Of a stretch of 64,000 bases of DNA, positions 39,161 to 51,500 are shown piece after piece. Where the stretch lies: positions 62,001-126,000 of the forward strand of contig VWPU01009721.1 in the NCBI GenBank assembly GCA_013398955.1. The letters are read 5' to 3'. The position numbers were made by a program, and so were the translations under genes. The notes beneath the pieces were generated by a model. The model saw only the letters and a list, made by a program, of their open reading frames with translations. It ran no database searches and had not been told where the DNA came from. Positions within the stretch are counted from its first letter, which is position 1; the number at the start of each line of letters is the position of its first letter. The stretch comes from Callaeas wilsoni (lineage: Eukaryota > Chordata > Aves > Passeriformes > Callaeidae).

Positions 39161-42100
39161 CTACAGAAATAAAAATAATTCTTAATCACGAATGAATGTA
39201 TTAAAATACTAACTATCCAACATCTAAAATAAATGTATAGAAGATAATGATGCAATGAACACAGCAAAGTGGAAATTCTATTTTTCTTGAAGCCAAACAA
39301 TATACAAACTTGCAAACTGAACAGTGTGTTTTTATTATCTTCATCTTTATTTTGTGTTCCACGCATCAGCAATGATCTGCAGACAAATAATGTAGCACAG
39401 TCCTTGCAGAAAATTTTGCAACTTAAGCAGAGAATGAGAAAATGAATAGGACACTGAGAATTATAACACACGAGTTACCAATTTTTGGGTTTTGTTTTAG
39501 TTTCATACTGGCTTAACACTTTCTTCCTGCATGATATGCAAGGATACTTCTGACATAACAAGACTGCTAGATAAAAATAAAGAGGACTGAATGTAGGAGG
39601 TTCCTTGAAAAGGGTCTTATGACAATAATACTGTGCATTATGACCAGTCAAAAACTGTCTGACAGACTATACCTACACAAGGTGGAGACAACTTGAATTT
39701 AAGACTGAAAAATGGGGGAATTCACTGTAGAATATGAAGGGAAGCTAAACACTCAGTCTTTCATAAGGATGAAACTAGAATTACAAACCAACAGAGGTTG
39801 TTGAAAATCTTTGTTTACTAGATGGTGTAAAGCCAGCTGTCCTAGGATGACTTGTGATAAGAGAATTTTTTTATTATTCTTGTCTGACCTGAGATGCGGC
39901 TGAGTGCGGAGTTAAAAGTACAGACTGGAGAGGCTGAAGAGCCAGCCTGCTAAAATTGGATCATTTTAAGAACTCTGAGTTATAGTAAAGTCAGACGTGG
40001 AAAATTGTTTGTACATATTTCTTGTCTGTGCTAGTGTGTCTTCATCAGCACTAAACTAGGATTTGAACTACAGCTCTTGCAAAGGACTTAAAAACTCGAT
40101 TCAGTAGTAGATCAGAAATGTCAAGTAAGACAGAATAAGATAACCGGGAGAAGAGATTAGCTTCCATTTATGTTTGCACTGTATTCTGAAAGATGCCCTA
40201 AGCCAGGACAAGTGTTATCAAAGGAGACTTTTTTTACACTTCATTTGGCCTTGTTTTGGGCTCTGGGCTATGACAATGTCTGGGTTTGAGATAGGATTAG
40301 GATAGGCAAAGCTGAGGCACTTACTGAGTGTTACTGAGCTAGCACCTATGCCAACAATCTCATTATATTATAGCATTTTACTACATCTGGTACCTGGCAC
40401 CAAAACCTCTCCATGTTTTAAGTCTATGATCATTGTCTGGAAACTGGGGAATCTTCATGTTCCATTCCTGAAACATCCAAGCAAACTGATTTTTTTTCCC
40501 CAGATTTAGTACTCTCAAGAAATAAAAAAAGGTTCATTGCTACCAGAACAAACTCTTTGTATTTAGCCTCTTCCTTTGGAGTGGGCAGCAAAAATGCCTG
40601 GAAAAAGATTTAGAGGGATATTAAGGGCAACAGTATAAACACTTTCTACCTTTTCTTCAATAAATAGGATTTCACTTTTAATTTTCAACCATCCTGTATT
40701 AATGACTTATTTAAAACTCATTTATTATTTTACAAATTTATCTTATTTTTTCCTTCCTCTTGATGACATCTTTAACATATTTATAGATTTTAATCATAGC
40801 TCTCTAGCTCCCATTTTACTAAGTTAAACAAATTCAGACCTTCCCATGACCTCTTTTAATTCAAGTTCTCTATTCTGCCAATCAACAGAGAAATTTTGTG
40901 CTCTCTGAATAAGAAGCCTTATGTAAAATGTAACATCTGAATATCAAGAAAAAGATCCCTTGCAAGTTACAACTCATACATCAGTAGTACCTGTAGTCGT
41001 AGAAGAAAACCAGCTACATATGCTGAGAGCTGATACACTGGAGCATTGAAAGTCACTGAAAGCTGAATCTCTTAAAAAATTCTTCACAGTCTGTGACTAC
41101 CTCATGCTACTCAATCACATAAATGTCTCAGATGGTATGCTGAACCACGTATTATCCGTCACCTAAGTTCAGTAATGCCTTTTGAAATCTTTCAAGAGTA
41201 GGACCCTATACAGATTTTGCCATATGTCTCTGTTTACAAATCTATTTTTTCCTGCTTTTTCATCCTGATTTCTAACAAAGCAATAAATTTAGGTCATTTA
41301 TATCTTAATTAATATAAAAAAACCAAGAAACTGCACTCAGTATTGAGAAGATTCATTTCAGTACAGGTAATTTATGACAGACAGATTTATGGCTGCTTTA
41401 TAGTCAAAAGCTGTCTACCGTCGCTAGTCGGAACCTTTCTGATGCAACATCTTCAGAATTATCTGTCTAGGCAGCCTGTGTCAAAAAGCAAAAAGAGAAC
41501 TTTTGATTTATGTTAGAGCTTCCAGGAGGCACTTACTTTATTTTCAAATGAAGCTATGTATCTGAAAGTATTCAAAGCGGAGTTACTTCCTCACTGTGTT
41601 TAAGTAGGCACATTCCATTGACACCAAGGAAGCAAATTGTAGTGTTACACACTGCAAACATTTGACTAAAATTCAGAGTATTGGTGTTGGAGTTTCAAGT
41701 GATTGAACCTGCAAATGTACCTGTCAGGTTTAGTTACCAATTAGAAACATACTGTATTACACACTGTATGTTAAAATGCCAATGTGTATTGCACCTTTCA
41801 AAAGTCTTATATCTGTCTTTTTTTTGTTCTTTTTAAATACATTAAGCGCATTAGGTTAATTCATGCATAAAGGGATGTAACTACAAAATGAATTACGTAA
41901 AGAGGAATGACAGCTCATTATTTAGTTCACCTTGGGAATTTTCCCTATTGAATTCCCTAATAAATTTCCAACAATTTACTGATAAAGTTGTTATGGAATG
42001 ACTGTAACTAAAGAGGGCAGCTGTGCATGTCTCTAGTTCAATGGATCTTTCCAAGAACGCTGTATATCCTATATCATTAATCAATGGTATCATCAAAAGA

Positions 42101-42450
42101 CAGCAATTATTTTAAATACATAGAGAAAGATGACGAGGCAAAGTTCATATCTCAGAAGCTGTGTCCATGGTCAAAAATAATATACAATGTAATTTTCAAA
42201 GGATCACGACAAAGCTAATAAAAAGTGATTCTTAGGTTTCAGTTATACACTGAGTAACACACAAAGGTGCAAACAGAATAGAAGAGTTTAAGGAATTAAT
42301 GGGCATTGAGTAAGGGCACTCACTTTACAGATGCTCTGACATACAAAAATTAAAAAAAAAAGAAGCTTTAGGGAAGTGGAATAAGCATTGAAAAATGTTT
42401 TCATGATTGTGTAAGGTAATTTTAAGATTGAAAAACATTAACTAACTTAC
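39161..42450 (-). other. PTPRD: PTPRD intron, 3.3 kb
   Basis: The donor is GTAAGT and the acceptor is TATTTCTGTAG. I see no CR1 fragment, RNA gene or coding exon in it. The 132-codon minus-strand frame at 39073-39471 is intron sequence reading towards the exon and has no domain. Confidence 0.9.
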
Positions 42451-42660
42451 AGATTCTGAGTGCTCCATTACAGCCAACACAAAGAAGACGTATTCTTGAC
42501 CACTCTGCAGCTGCTTATTCTCAAATCCACCATAATGCTTCTTATCCCCCAATGTGAATTCCGTAGGAAGAACTTCAAAGTGAGCTGCAATATATGGCTT
42601 TAATTCAACTTCCCTCCCAAGACGAATGCTTCTGCGTTTCCTAGCTATCTCCTTAAGCAG
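42451..42660 (-). CDS. PTPRD: PTPRD exon: proprotein-convertase (furin) cleavage region
   Basis: This exon is exactly 210 bases (70 codons), phase 0 at both ends. It starts [20 protein letters not shown] and continues with [40 protein letters not shown] and [10 protein letters not shown]. Residues 7-10, RKRR followed by SIR, form a dibasic R-x-[KR]-R site. In this family, cleavage here by a furin-like enzyme splits the precursor into a non-covalently associated ectodomain and a transmembrane subunit. The donor is TCT|GTAAGT. The acceptor is preceded by about 70 nearly pure pyrimidines on the transcribed strand, including a (CT)n repeat. Because neither junction splits a codon, skipping would remove 70 residues and the cleavage site without a frameshift. 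Constitutive use is expected; regulated use is only a hypothesis. Confidence 0.97.
42631..42642 (-). other. PTPRD: RKRR proprotein-convertase cleavage motif
   Basis: Codons AGG AAA CGC AGA spell RKRR, followed by Ser-Ile-Arg. This fits the furin consensus R-x-[KR]-R and sits where LAR-family receptors are known to be processed. Confidence 0.93.
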
Positions 42661-42690
42661 CTTTAGAATGAAGGGAGAGAAAAGAAAGTG

Positions 42691-42713
42691 GGAGAGAGAG
42701 AGAGAGAGAGAAA
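42691..42713. repeat. (GA)n microsatellite, (CT)n in the transcript
   Basis: About eleven GA units on the plus strand lie 30-50 bases upstream of the furin-exon acceptor in transcription order. They form the core of an extended pyrimidine tract on the RNA. Confidence 0.95.
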
Positions 42714-43043
42714 GCATAAACAGAAAGAAAACTGTAAACAATTTTATTGTAACTTATTGACAGTGTAATGAGAAAATTTAATGCATGACCAGGAACTACA
42801 AAAAACAATTTATCCACATTTCATGGGACATATCAGTATCACTAAATCAATCCTTGCAAAATCTTCCAATTTCTTGTCATTCTTGTTAAGATTAGATACT
42901 AGGAGGAAATTGCAGTGCCCAGACTACAAAGACAAAACAATTTTTAGATACTGTTCTGTCTAGAAGGAGGTAGGGAAAGGATAAGAAGACAATGTACTTT
43001 CTGTGAGGACACATAAATACACAGATCATAATACATACTTTAC

Positions 43044-43087
43044 ATCTATCTATCTATCTATCTATCTATCTATATCTATATCTATAT
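43044..43087. repeat. (ATCT)n tetranucleotide microsatellite
   Basis: About eight ATCT units are followed by degenerate TATCTATATCTATATTC. It borders the CR1 3' end at 43095. Confidence 0.95.
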
Positions 43088-43094
43088 TCAGTCA

Positions 43095-43260
43095 GTCATA
43101 GAATAGAACCATAAAATCAATTACGTTGGAGAGGACATTTAAGATTGAGTCCAGCCATTAATCTAATACTGCCAAGTCCACGATTAAACCATGTCCTTAA
43201 TCACCACAACTACACATCTTTTTAAATACCTCCAGGGATGGGTGACTGAATCACTTCTTC
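43095..43260 (-). repeat. CR1 LINE 3' end, strongly truncated
   Basis: The plus strand begins GTCATAGAATAGAACCATAA and runs through TTAAACCATGTCCTTAATCA, CACATCTTTTTAAATACCTC and CAGGGATGGGTGACTGAATC. All of these match the reverse complement of the CR1 3' untranslated region. Only about 165 bases are kept. It directly abuts the (ATCT)n microsatellite at 43044-43087. Confidence 0.87.
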
Positions 43261-43796
43261 TGAGAAACAAAGCTAAAATTTCCATCAATACATCTGTGAC
43301 AAGATTAGATGCTAGGCTCAAACTTGGAAAACATATACTAACTAATAAAGGAACTTCAGCTCAGCTAGTATAATCTATTGATGAATTACTTATTCAATCA
43401 GAAAAATGCTTCTTCAACAGCTATTATTGCTTTAGATATACTGGCATTCCACAAAAATTAGTCTGATTTGAATACAAGGAGTCTGAACTTTTCCTGTGTG
43501 ATAAACAATGACTTCTAAGGCCTCTCTGTGGTTCCCCTTGCTTTTTGCTTATGAAACTTATACAATGTCCTGTAGTCTTATAGTTAAATCACAATTTTTT
43601 CTAAGGTCACATAGTTGTTTAGTCTTTTTAGCATACTAACAGTTCTAATGCAGTAGATTAGCACAAAATTCATTGCTAGGAGGAGGACACAAACCTCCAG
43701 AATGAGAAGGAGCTTTAAAAAAAAAGTTACTAAAATCTGATCTTAACTATATATATTAATTTCAAAGTACATGTTTAGTCAGGAAAGCTCTCCAAA

Positions 43797-44245
43797 GAAT
43801 CACAGAACATGCTGAGTTGGAAGAGACCCTCAAGGATCGTTGAGTCCAACTCCTGGCTCTGTACAGGACAGTCCCAGGAGTCATTCCATGTGCCTGAGAG
43901 CACTGAATTCTGTCAGGCTGGTGGTGTGACCACTGCCCTGGGGAGCCTATTCCAATGCCCAACCATCCTCTGAGTGAAGAACCTTTTTCTAATATCCAAC
44001 CTAAACCTTCCCTGATACAATTTCAGGCCATTCCCTCGAGTCCTGTCCACTAGTCAACACAGAGTGAAAAGATCAGTGTCTGCCCCTTCACCTTCCCCTC
44101 ATGAGGAAGTTGTAGCTGCAATGAGGTCTTCCCTCAGTCTCCTCCAGGCTGAACAAACCAAGTGACCTCAGCCACTCCACATATGGCTTCCCCTCAAGGC
44201 CCTTCACCATCTTCAGTGCCCTCTTGATTTAGGCCACAGCTTAGT
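43797..44245 (-). repeat. CR1 LINE 3' end
   Basis: The plus strand starts AGAATCACAGAACATGCTGA, then GTTGGAAGAGACCCTCAAGG and GAGTCCAACTCCTGGC. It continues through TAATATCCAACCTAAACCTT and CAGTCTCCTCCAGGCTGAAC to the TTCAGTGCCCTC region. This is a typical 5'-truncated CR1 of about 450 bases in the same orientation as the gene. Confidence 0.93.
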
Positions 44246-46269
44246 GAGCACATCTTTTTGCCTTCCCCTCATGGGATCTTGTATTTGGCAATTACACAAT
44301 TAACAATTCCAATGCATGTAAAGCAATCTAATATTCACTCTGCTACTGAGAAAGAAGCTTTTAATACTGAATACTTTGATATCCCTTCTCACTGACTAAA
44401 TTCAAGATTACAGGTACATATGAAAACAAGCTGCACCACTTGAATCCAGGCTTCCTTAACATTGAGGGCATTTGGATGTTATATCTTCTAAGATCTACAC
44501 AGTCAACTGCTTTCCAGCTCTAACCCTGAGTCTGTTGCAGAGATTTTACATCCATTTAACTCTATCAATTTCCATGCCATGACACAAGAGCTGGTACAGT
44601 GCAATGGATCCCTTGAGCATAAAAAGAACTAGCTGTAATTTGAGACTAGAAATCATTATTCATTACTCAAGGACACTATTCCAATCAGCAGTCCGTATTT
44701 CTCTTTCATTCTTCCTAAACAGTTTAATGAGCAGCTAGAGTCAATTTGCGTCGTATAAAAATGAGGGCAGCAGAGAACTGTAATATTGAAGAGATTTCTA
44801 TTTAGTTACTTTATTGAAGGTGACTCTCACATCTGTTGGTAGCTTCCTATGCCCCGGGTAGAGTTATGAAATGCAGACCATGAGGCAGAGAATAATCAAA
44901 GTTTGTTCCAGGTTAGATCAGTCCTTATAGGAACTGCTGAGGGAAGCACTCTGGAAAGTTTGTCTCTGTATAACGCCACATTTTATAACAATGGCTATAC
45001 AGAAGGCTGAGCTCTGGCTATCTGGAAGTCTGCCAAAACATGAAGCTAAGTATTGAGGTAATAACAGTGTATGCTAGCTTAAAGTCAGGAGCCACAAATA
45101 CAACAGTACTAGTACAGGTATACGGCTTGTGCCATCCCTGAAGATAACTGATACTTCCATGTACCACTTTCACTGCAATTTAAAGCTGTGTGTCTGCCTC
45201 AACTAAATTCTTTATCTTAAGTTTCCAGATTAATGCGTATTTACAATTTAGACTATAAATAACTCATAATAAAATGTCGAAGTACTGTAGGAGTACTGCA
45301 ATCAAAATTAGATAGAGCTTGAGAGGCAAAGAAAAATATTTGATCTTGACTATTTCTCGCATTTGAAATAGTAACAGAAAATGCATATATTGGAAGAAAA
45401 TGCAAGACCGAAGTACAGTATTAGAGTAATCAGAAACTGAGTTTTGGCTATGAATGCTGAAAGTTAGTTAGCCTGAGTCAAATTAGTTCAACTTTTCAAA
45501 GGTGGTTATTCACCACCTAAGGCTAGTTATACTGAGGTGTGTTTCTGTGTAGATAAAAACTTTGTCTGTAACATTGATTACACGACTGAGTAGACCTCAG
45601 GTGAACCTCCAGCCTCATTCATGTTTCAAATGTAAATGGAGTTGTTGCCAAATATCATTACTTGCTTATATGTCTCCCATTGTAATTTATACACAGATTT
45701 CAATAAAATAACTGAATTAATTTAAGACTTAACATGGCAACCTTTATTTAGGTTTTACTGCTTACAGATCTAAAGTAATCCTACTAGGTAATACTTACTG
45801 CAAATCATAATATTTTTTCCTGTTTCATTTATTTGCATGACGTATCTATTTAAAGTCACTAAACCTCATGATATTAAAAAAAAAAAGGAATTTTGAGTTG
45901 GTAAAAAATGACTATCTCTAAAAATTTTTTTTTTTCAGACATCAAACATCTAGTCCATTATCTTCTCTTTTAAAACTAGGCATCCGTCTTAGTTTCTTTC
46001 AGAGCTGAGCTTCAAGGAACTGGAAGATTAGGTAACTACAATAAGGCTGAAGAGTCTTTTTGGACTGCTCAGTTATGTAATGGAGTTATATTCCAGAGCT
46101 GTGTTATTAGCAAATACTTTTCTTTCAACAATCTTAGCAAAGTATTTGGAGCATAGTTCTTTGAAAAATCTATTGCCCAACCATTTCTGATACTAGGCAC
46201 ATATCTGATATCATACTAAAAATACAAATACACACAAGTATCCTCACTTGACCATCAGGAACAGAGAGT

Positions 46270-46356
46270 AGTGTTTTTTGGGGGGGTGGTGGTGTTTTTC
46301 TCGTAGTTTTTTTTGGTGTTTTTTTTTGGGGGGGGTTTATTGTTGTTATTTTTTTC
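46270..46356. repeat. Irregular T/G low-complexity tract
   Basis: Alternating runs of T and G on the plus strand, including G7 and G9-like runs separated by T runs. In the transcript this is an A/C tract. Confidence 0.85.
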
Positions 46357-48434
46357 CAAATGTATTTATTGTGGCACTGTGTTCACAAGCTTGTCAGGAA
46401 TAGCACACTTAATAAAATGCATACTTTCCAATGCTGGAAGAAAACCAGTCTTTTAAGTAATAGAAACTGAATGAGTTAGCATGATCTGTAGTTGCTGCCT
46501 GCTTTTAATGTCTTTCTCTACTCAGTTCTTGCTATATGTATTGGTGGCAATTGTAAAAGATTTATCAAGGGGTTTAGCTCTTTATCAGAAATAATTTTCA
46601 TTTTCCAGTCAATGCATATCTTATTTCTTCCATCATTAATTCTACAATGTGGTCTCAATTATATCAATACAAGTGGGAAACAACCAATCCTGACAAAAAT
46701 ATTTCTGAATTAGTAAATGCTCTTTATCAATATGTTATACAGACTAAGGCAACACAACTTGCAGGATGATTAAAATGACCCTTTGTTATGGGAATCAGCA
46801 GGAATCATAGAATTTAATTGCCAGAAAGTTCAATGTCATCTGGCACCTATCCTTTAATCTATTAATGCTGAATATGACTACAGTCTTTGGATGTTAAAGG
46901 TGGGTGGTAATACTCCATCATTTTCCATTACTGTATGGATGTGGCTGTCAGAGTTTTACTGTTTAAGTGTATTTGATGTCACCTATGACTACGATCATGA
47001 GCTGATGGCATTTACGACCCAAGTTCTTTTAACAGGAAGAAGTTAATAGATCAAACCAAGCCATTGCTGTGGTTGAATGAAGTGAGATGATCACATAAAT
47101 GAAACTGGTCAAAAAGAAACACAGGGTTGAATCAGCCAGTCATCATGCCTTCCTCTGAACAATTGTTTTTAATATTCTGATCAAGGATTTGCCCGTTGCT
47201 GTGATAAAGACTGAAAGAATTCCATTTATATTTTGAATGCTTTCTACAACACTGTTAGTCTGGTGAGGACCTTTATTTTCCCTACATTTTGGTGCAAAAT
47301 TTGAAATTTATATCTGTTTTGTCAATGGCAGGAGAGAAAAAAACCTTTACGCTTGCTCATGGGTGATCAACACTTCCCAGTAACTGTGTTACAGAGAAGC
47401 ATATGGTGAGGTTATCGCTGTAACATAAAACTCTTTAATCCACCAAGAGAAAATAGAAAAATAAATGGGATACAGTCAAAAGATCACTATACCAAGAGTA
47501 AAAAAACCTGATTATGGTCTTTGAATTGCAGAGGTATTACACATACAAAGAACCATAGCATCTGAATGTCATCTAAAATCTTGGCCAGATACAACTAGAA
47601 CAATAATAATACCGCCACCTGTCTTTTATAAAAATCTCTCATATGGTGCCCTTGAAAGAGCTTTAAAATCATAAACATTAGCATTAGTACAAATTTACAA
47701 ACTGAAAGAAGACAAGCTCGCATGAGCTATATTGTCCTTCAGTAAAACAGAAAACAGGGGTGAAAACTATACTTCCTGGAATTATTACTATATCAATAAC
47801 ATACCGAACTGATTTCTAGCATTGCTGGGCTTATTTCTAAAATGAAAGTAGTTCCCCCCCCTTGCATTAATGTAATTTACAGTTTCAAATGATGACACAG
47901 TGTTGCTCTTGCCTTCCTTGTTCATGCATTTATTTCTGATCACAAACTGTTGGTGGAATGGAGGCTATGTCTCACCAGAAGTATTACAGTATATGACAAT
48001 CAGGTAAAAACACCACCAGAAGGTCAAATGTTAAACTGTGGCACAAGTTGCAATTTAGCATTTGTTACAGACTTAGTAAACACCCCTCTAATGAACCAGA
48101 CCTTTATTACAGTTCATATTGTTGGTGATTAGGATTTTGCTGACAACTCATTTCACCTCCTGCACTTTTGCATCACTCTTTACAACAGAAAAAGAATAAA
48201 ATATTAGTGTCAACAAGTATCAGACACTTCGTGTTCTTTATTGCAATTTAATATCTTTACTGTCTTCTCATTTATGTAATTTGAATTTTTGTTTTAGTCT
48301 TCACAGGCTAATTCAAATATCAAGTATCCTGACAATGAAAACTTTTAAAACTTGTGATTTAATTACCTCAAACCAGCAAGACTGCTTGTTTAATAAAGGA
48401 GAAAAAAAACCAAAACCCACACCATATACAGTAC

Positions 48435-48525
48435 CTCATCTAGTTCCATTTCATCTGGACTCTCCCATGGTTTGATAAACTTTCCACGAGACCTCTTCAA
48501 AGGCACAATAACTATGTAATAGCCT
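48435..48525 (-). CDS. PTPRD: PTPRD exon: membrane-proximal ectodomain
   Basis: This 91-base exon encodes the last base of a Lys codon and 30 residues, [20 protein letters not shown] then [10 protein letters not shown]. Acceptor GTTTTACAG|AGG; donor GATGAG|GTACTG. The segment lies between FN3-8 and the proprotein-convertase site and is part of the juxtamembrane ectodomain that stays bound to the transmembrane subunit after cleavage. An AG two bases inside the exon (CAGAG) could compete as acceptor but would shift the frame. The exon ends in phase 0, so it joins cleanly either to the furin-site exon or, if that is skipped, to the transmembrane exon. Confidence 0.96.
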
Positions 48526-51500
48526 CTGTAAAACAGTTGGACAAAAGTGAAGTTGAATGAAAAGGAATAGATTAACTGATGGAGGAGGTCTGTTTGGAGG
48601 AACTTAAGAGAAAAGTGGTATGTTGAGAATAAACTTCTGCACATTAATATGTCACCGCCAAACATAGCTGTAAATGTTCATACTCTTGAAATAACATCAA
48701 TTGTAAATCATCTGACAAACAAATGGAACCAATTACCTGCCTTTTTGTGTAAACATATAAATATTTATAAAAAACTTTAATTACAATGTACTAAATGCCG
48801 ACATGAAATACAAGAGCCATAGGTTATTTGTGCCTTGCCACCATCACACTGGGAAAAAACCCCAAAGCCCCAAATTGAAATACATTACCATATATTTAAA
48901 TCTCAATTACCAAACTATCTTCCCCCATTTTAATGTATCATCAGAACAGGACGTTAACAAAATGTATTTGTTAATGCCAATATCATCATAAAGAGAAAAG
49001 CAAGCAAACATGACATACACTGCACCTATACTCTCTTTCCTTTTGACAATCAAATGCCATTAGCTTTATTTACTTGAGTATTCTGTTCAGAGTCATAGGT
49101 AAGAGAGATTGACATATACTCTCTTTTCATCTAGGATTTGCAAATTATGTATATCAGTTTTCCTCAGAAATATCGTCCTAAAAATATTTTCTTCCTCCCC
49201 ACCCATGGAGACTAGTAAATTATATTTTCTAGTATGTCGGACATCTGCTACTCTCATTGTTTACTTCACGAAGCCTGGATATGTGTCAGGCTGATCCATA
49301 ACTTCACATTAGTGTGAAGGAAGAAGCAGTAGAATAACAACAGCAGGACATGCAGGATAGTGTAATATACATCTCCTTGGTAAACACACTTGTCAAAAAG
49401 TCAAGCACTCTCGATCTCAGAGGAGAGGGAGAGAAACTGGTTTCCTTTATTTCTAGTAACAAAAGCTTATTAAGGTGCTTCTGGGTCTCCATTATGGAAG
49501 ATAATTTTAGTGTCTCATGGGCCATTTCCTCTTCCAGTCTGCATTTTTTTTACAGCCCACTCAGCCTTCTGCAAAACTATTAATTTTACGCATGCAATGC
49601 AGCTGAAAATCCTAAGTAATTAACAAAAAAGAGTCTACTGAAAAGGAGCTGCCTTACAATTGACTAAAAACCATCTCAGTCTAAGCCACCTATATAAACT
49701 GTCTTTTTTACCATACCAGTGCAAGCCATTTTAATCATCTCTTCTTATTTAAAGCTTTTTCCCATAAAACAAATGTAACAAAACTCTAGATTTTAGATTT
49801 TCAGCTCCTGTAGAAAGTACATGTATTCATTAATTCCTGGGTTAAGAAATCTGAGGAAGTTTTCTGTGGAAATTCTGAGCTCCAACAGGAGTGCTGGAAA
49901 GAAGTGTTGCCCACTGATTTTTGACTAGTGTCCACTTGCTGTATTTCAGTATTTTAAAAAACATCAGTGGCATGCATTCTTATAGTGACAATATTATAAA
50001 TCATCTTTTAAAAAGATGCAAAACTGCAAGGCTGGTTGTACCCAGACTTTAAACCTGCACTGGTCTATTAAAAATACTTTGAATAGCAAATCCTAGTGGA
50101 CGCTAACTTATCCATGTGTACAGTAACAACCTACATATCCTTTCTTTAACAGATGCCTAAGAATCAAGACAAAAAGAAATGAGAACTTGCCCATCTATGT
50201 CTTTCAAATATCAAAGATACATACTTATCCTTTTCTTTTTTTCCCTGCATCTTTTTATTTTTTAAGCTGAGTGTTCATACATTTTTCTTTTCGATCAAGG
50301 AACATCCAGCACATAAATGTAACTCTCACACTCTTTTTCACTTCCTTCATGAAAGTCTCCCTCTCATAACTTTGAAAATCTAAGACTTTCAACACAGAGT
50401 ATTTTAAACTGAAAGAACAAGTAGATCAATAGTAAGCAGAAAAATGAAAATGTTCACACTAATATGGAGTGCTGCAAATTGTGAAGGACAACATAGTTCT
50501 GTGATTTTTAGCTAACTGCAAAAAATGTAGCATCCTCTGAAAAACATGTTTTATAGTTTATGTCATTATTCGCTTGCTTGTTTTTAGGCTGGGGATTTTC
50601 CAGGTGGAGGGGGGAGGGAGGAGGGTGAGAAATAAAGAGTTTGTTTGGATATTGTTTTATCTACTGAGTATTTGAAAGGCCAAAGTCTTCCACAAAACTC
50701 TGTTTTTACTTAAGACTTTTCAAAGATATAAGAGATTCAGAGAAACATAAACTGTCCTTTACACATAAAAATCGCTTTGGAAATAGCCCAAAATACTAAA
50801 AGAAACAAAAATTAAGAACTTGGTCCCTTGAGATGAGCAAAAGAGATACATTTTATTAATCATAAGGTGAGCTCTGCACAAATTCCTGTGCTGTATCATC
50901 ATCAAACACTGACAAATACTACCATCTTTAACTACAAATATTACAAAGCCTTTTATAACATTACCCTCAGTCTCATTACCTATACTTCATTAGAGCAAAC
51001 CATTACCTGTTTCACTTTCTATGTAATTAGTATTATTGAAAAATTCTCAGTACTTCATTGTAAGCTAGGGACAATCCCGAGCATATAATGTACCCATAGA
51101 GGAGCAGCATGTTTTAAAATGTCAGCATAACTAATATATGAAATTGTTCTTCCCATACAATGCAGACTAACCTTACTTATTCTACCAAGCATCAGGTCAG
51201 GATTTCCGTTCATTAGGTAGTTGCTTTGGTATGCCTGCTCCAAGGGTCAAGTCAATCTTTGTTGTTGTGTTTTATTTTCTCAAGCCTGATTAAATCTTCT
51301 TAGAAAACAGATGTATGAGTAGATGATACATTATTTGCAAAATTGGCAGTTGGACTCTGTAGACTTAATGTACCTTTTCTTACGTCACTTAGCCTCTTTA
51401 GCTTTTTTACACTACATAAAAAGAAGGGAACTGTCTTTTATTTCAACGCTATCTTCTGCTACTGTTTGATCAGCTATCCTGCACGTTTTTCTCTCTGTGA

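Larger units (their letters stand above)
42661..48434 (-). other. PTPRD: PTPRD intron, 5.8 kb
   Basis: This intron holds two CR1 3' ends (43095-43260 and 43797-44245), an (ATCT)n microsatellite (43044-43087), a (GA)n microsatellite just upstream of the next acceptor (42691-42713), an irregular T/G tract (46270-46356) and a C8 run (47854-47861). Between 44250 and 46260 and between 46360 and 48430 nothing is recognised. Confidence 0.9.

Noticed and set aside
39073..39471. 132-codon minus-strand open frame overlapping the transmembrane exon
   Set aside because: It is in a different frame from the exon and largely intronic. The real exon boundaries are set by the AG at 39161-39162 and the GT at 38998-38999.
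46801..46880. AATCATAGAATTTAATTGCC resembling a CR1 terminus
   Set aside because: Only the first 15 or so bases look like CR1; the following sequence does not continue the 3' untranslated region convincingly.
48523..48525. Second AG two bases inside the exon at 48435-48525 as an alternative acceptor
   Set aside because: It would shift the reading frame and break the conserved KGYYIVIVP sequence.
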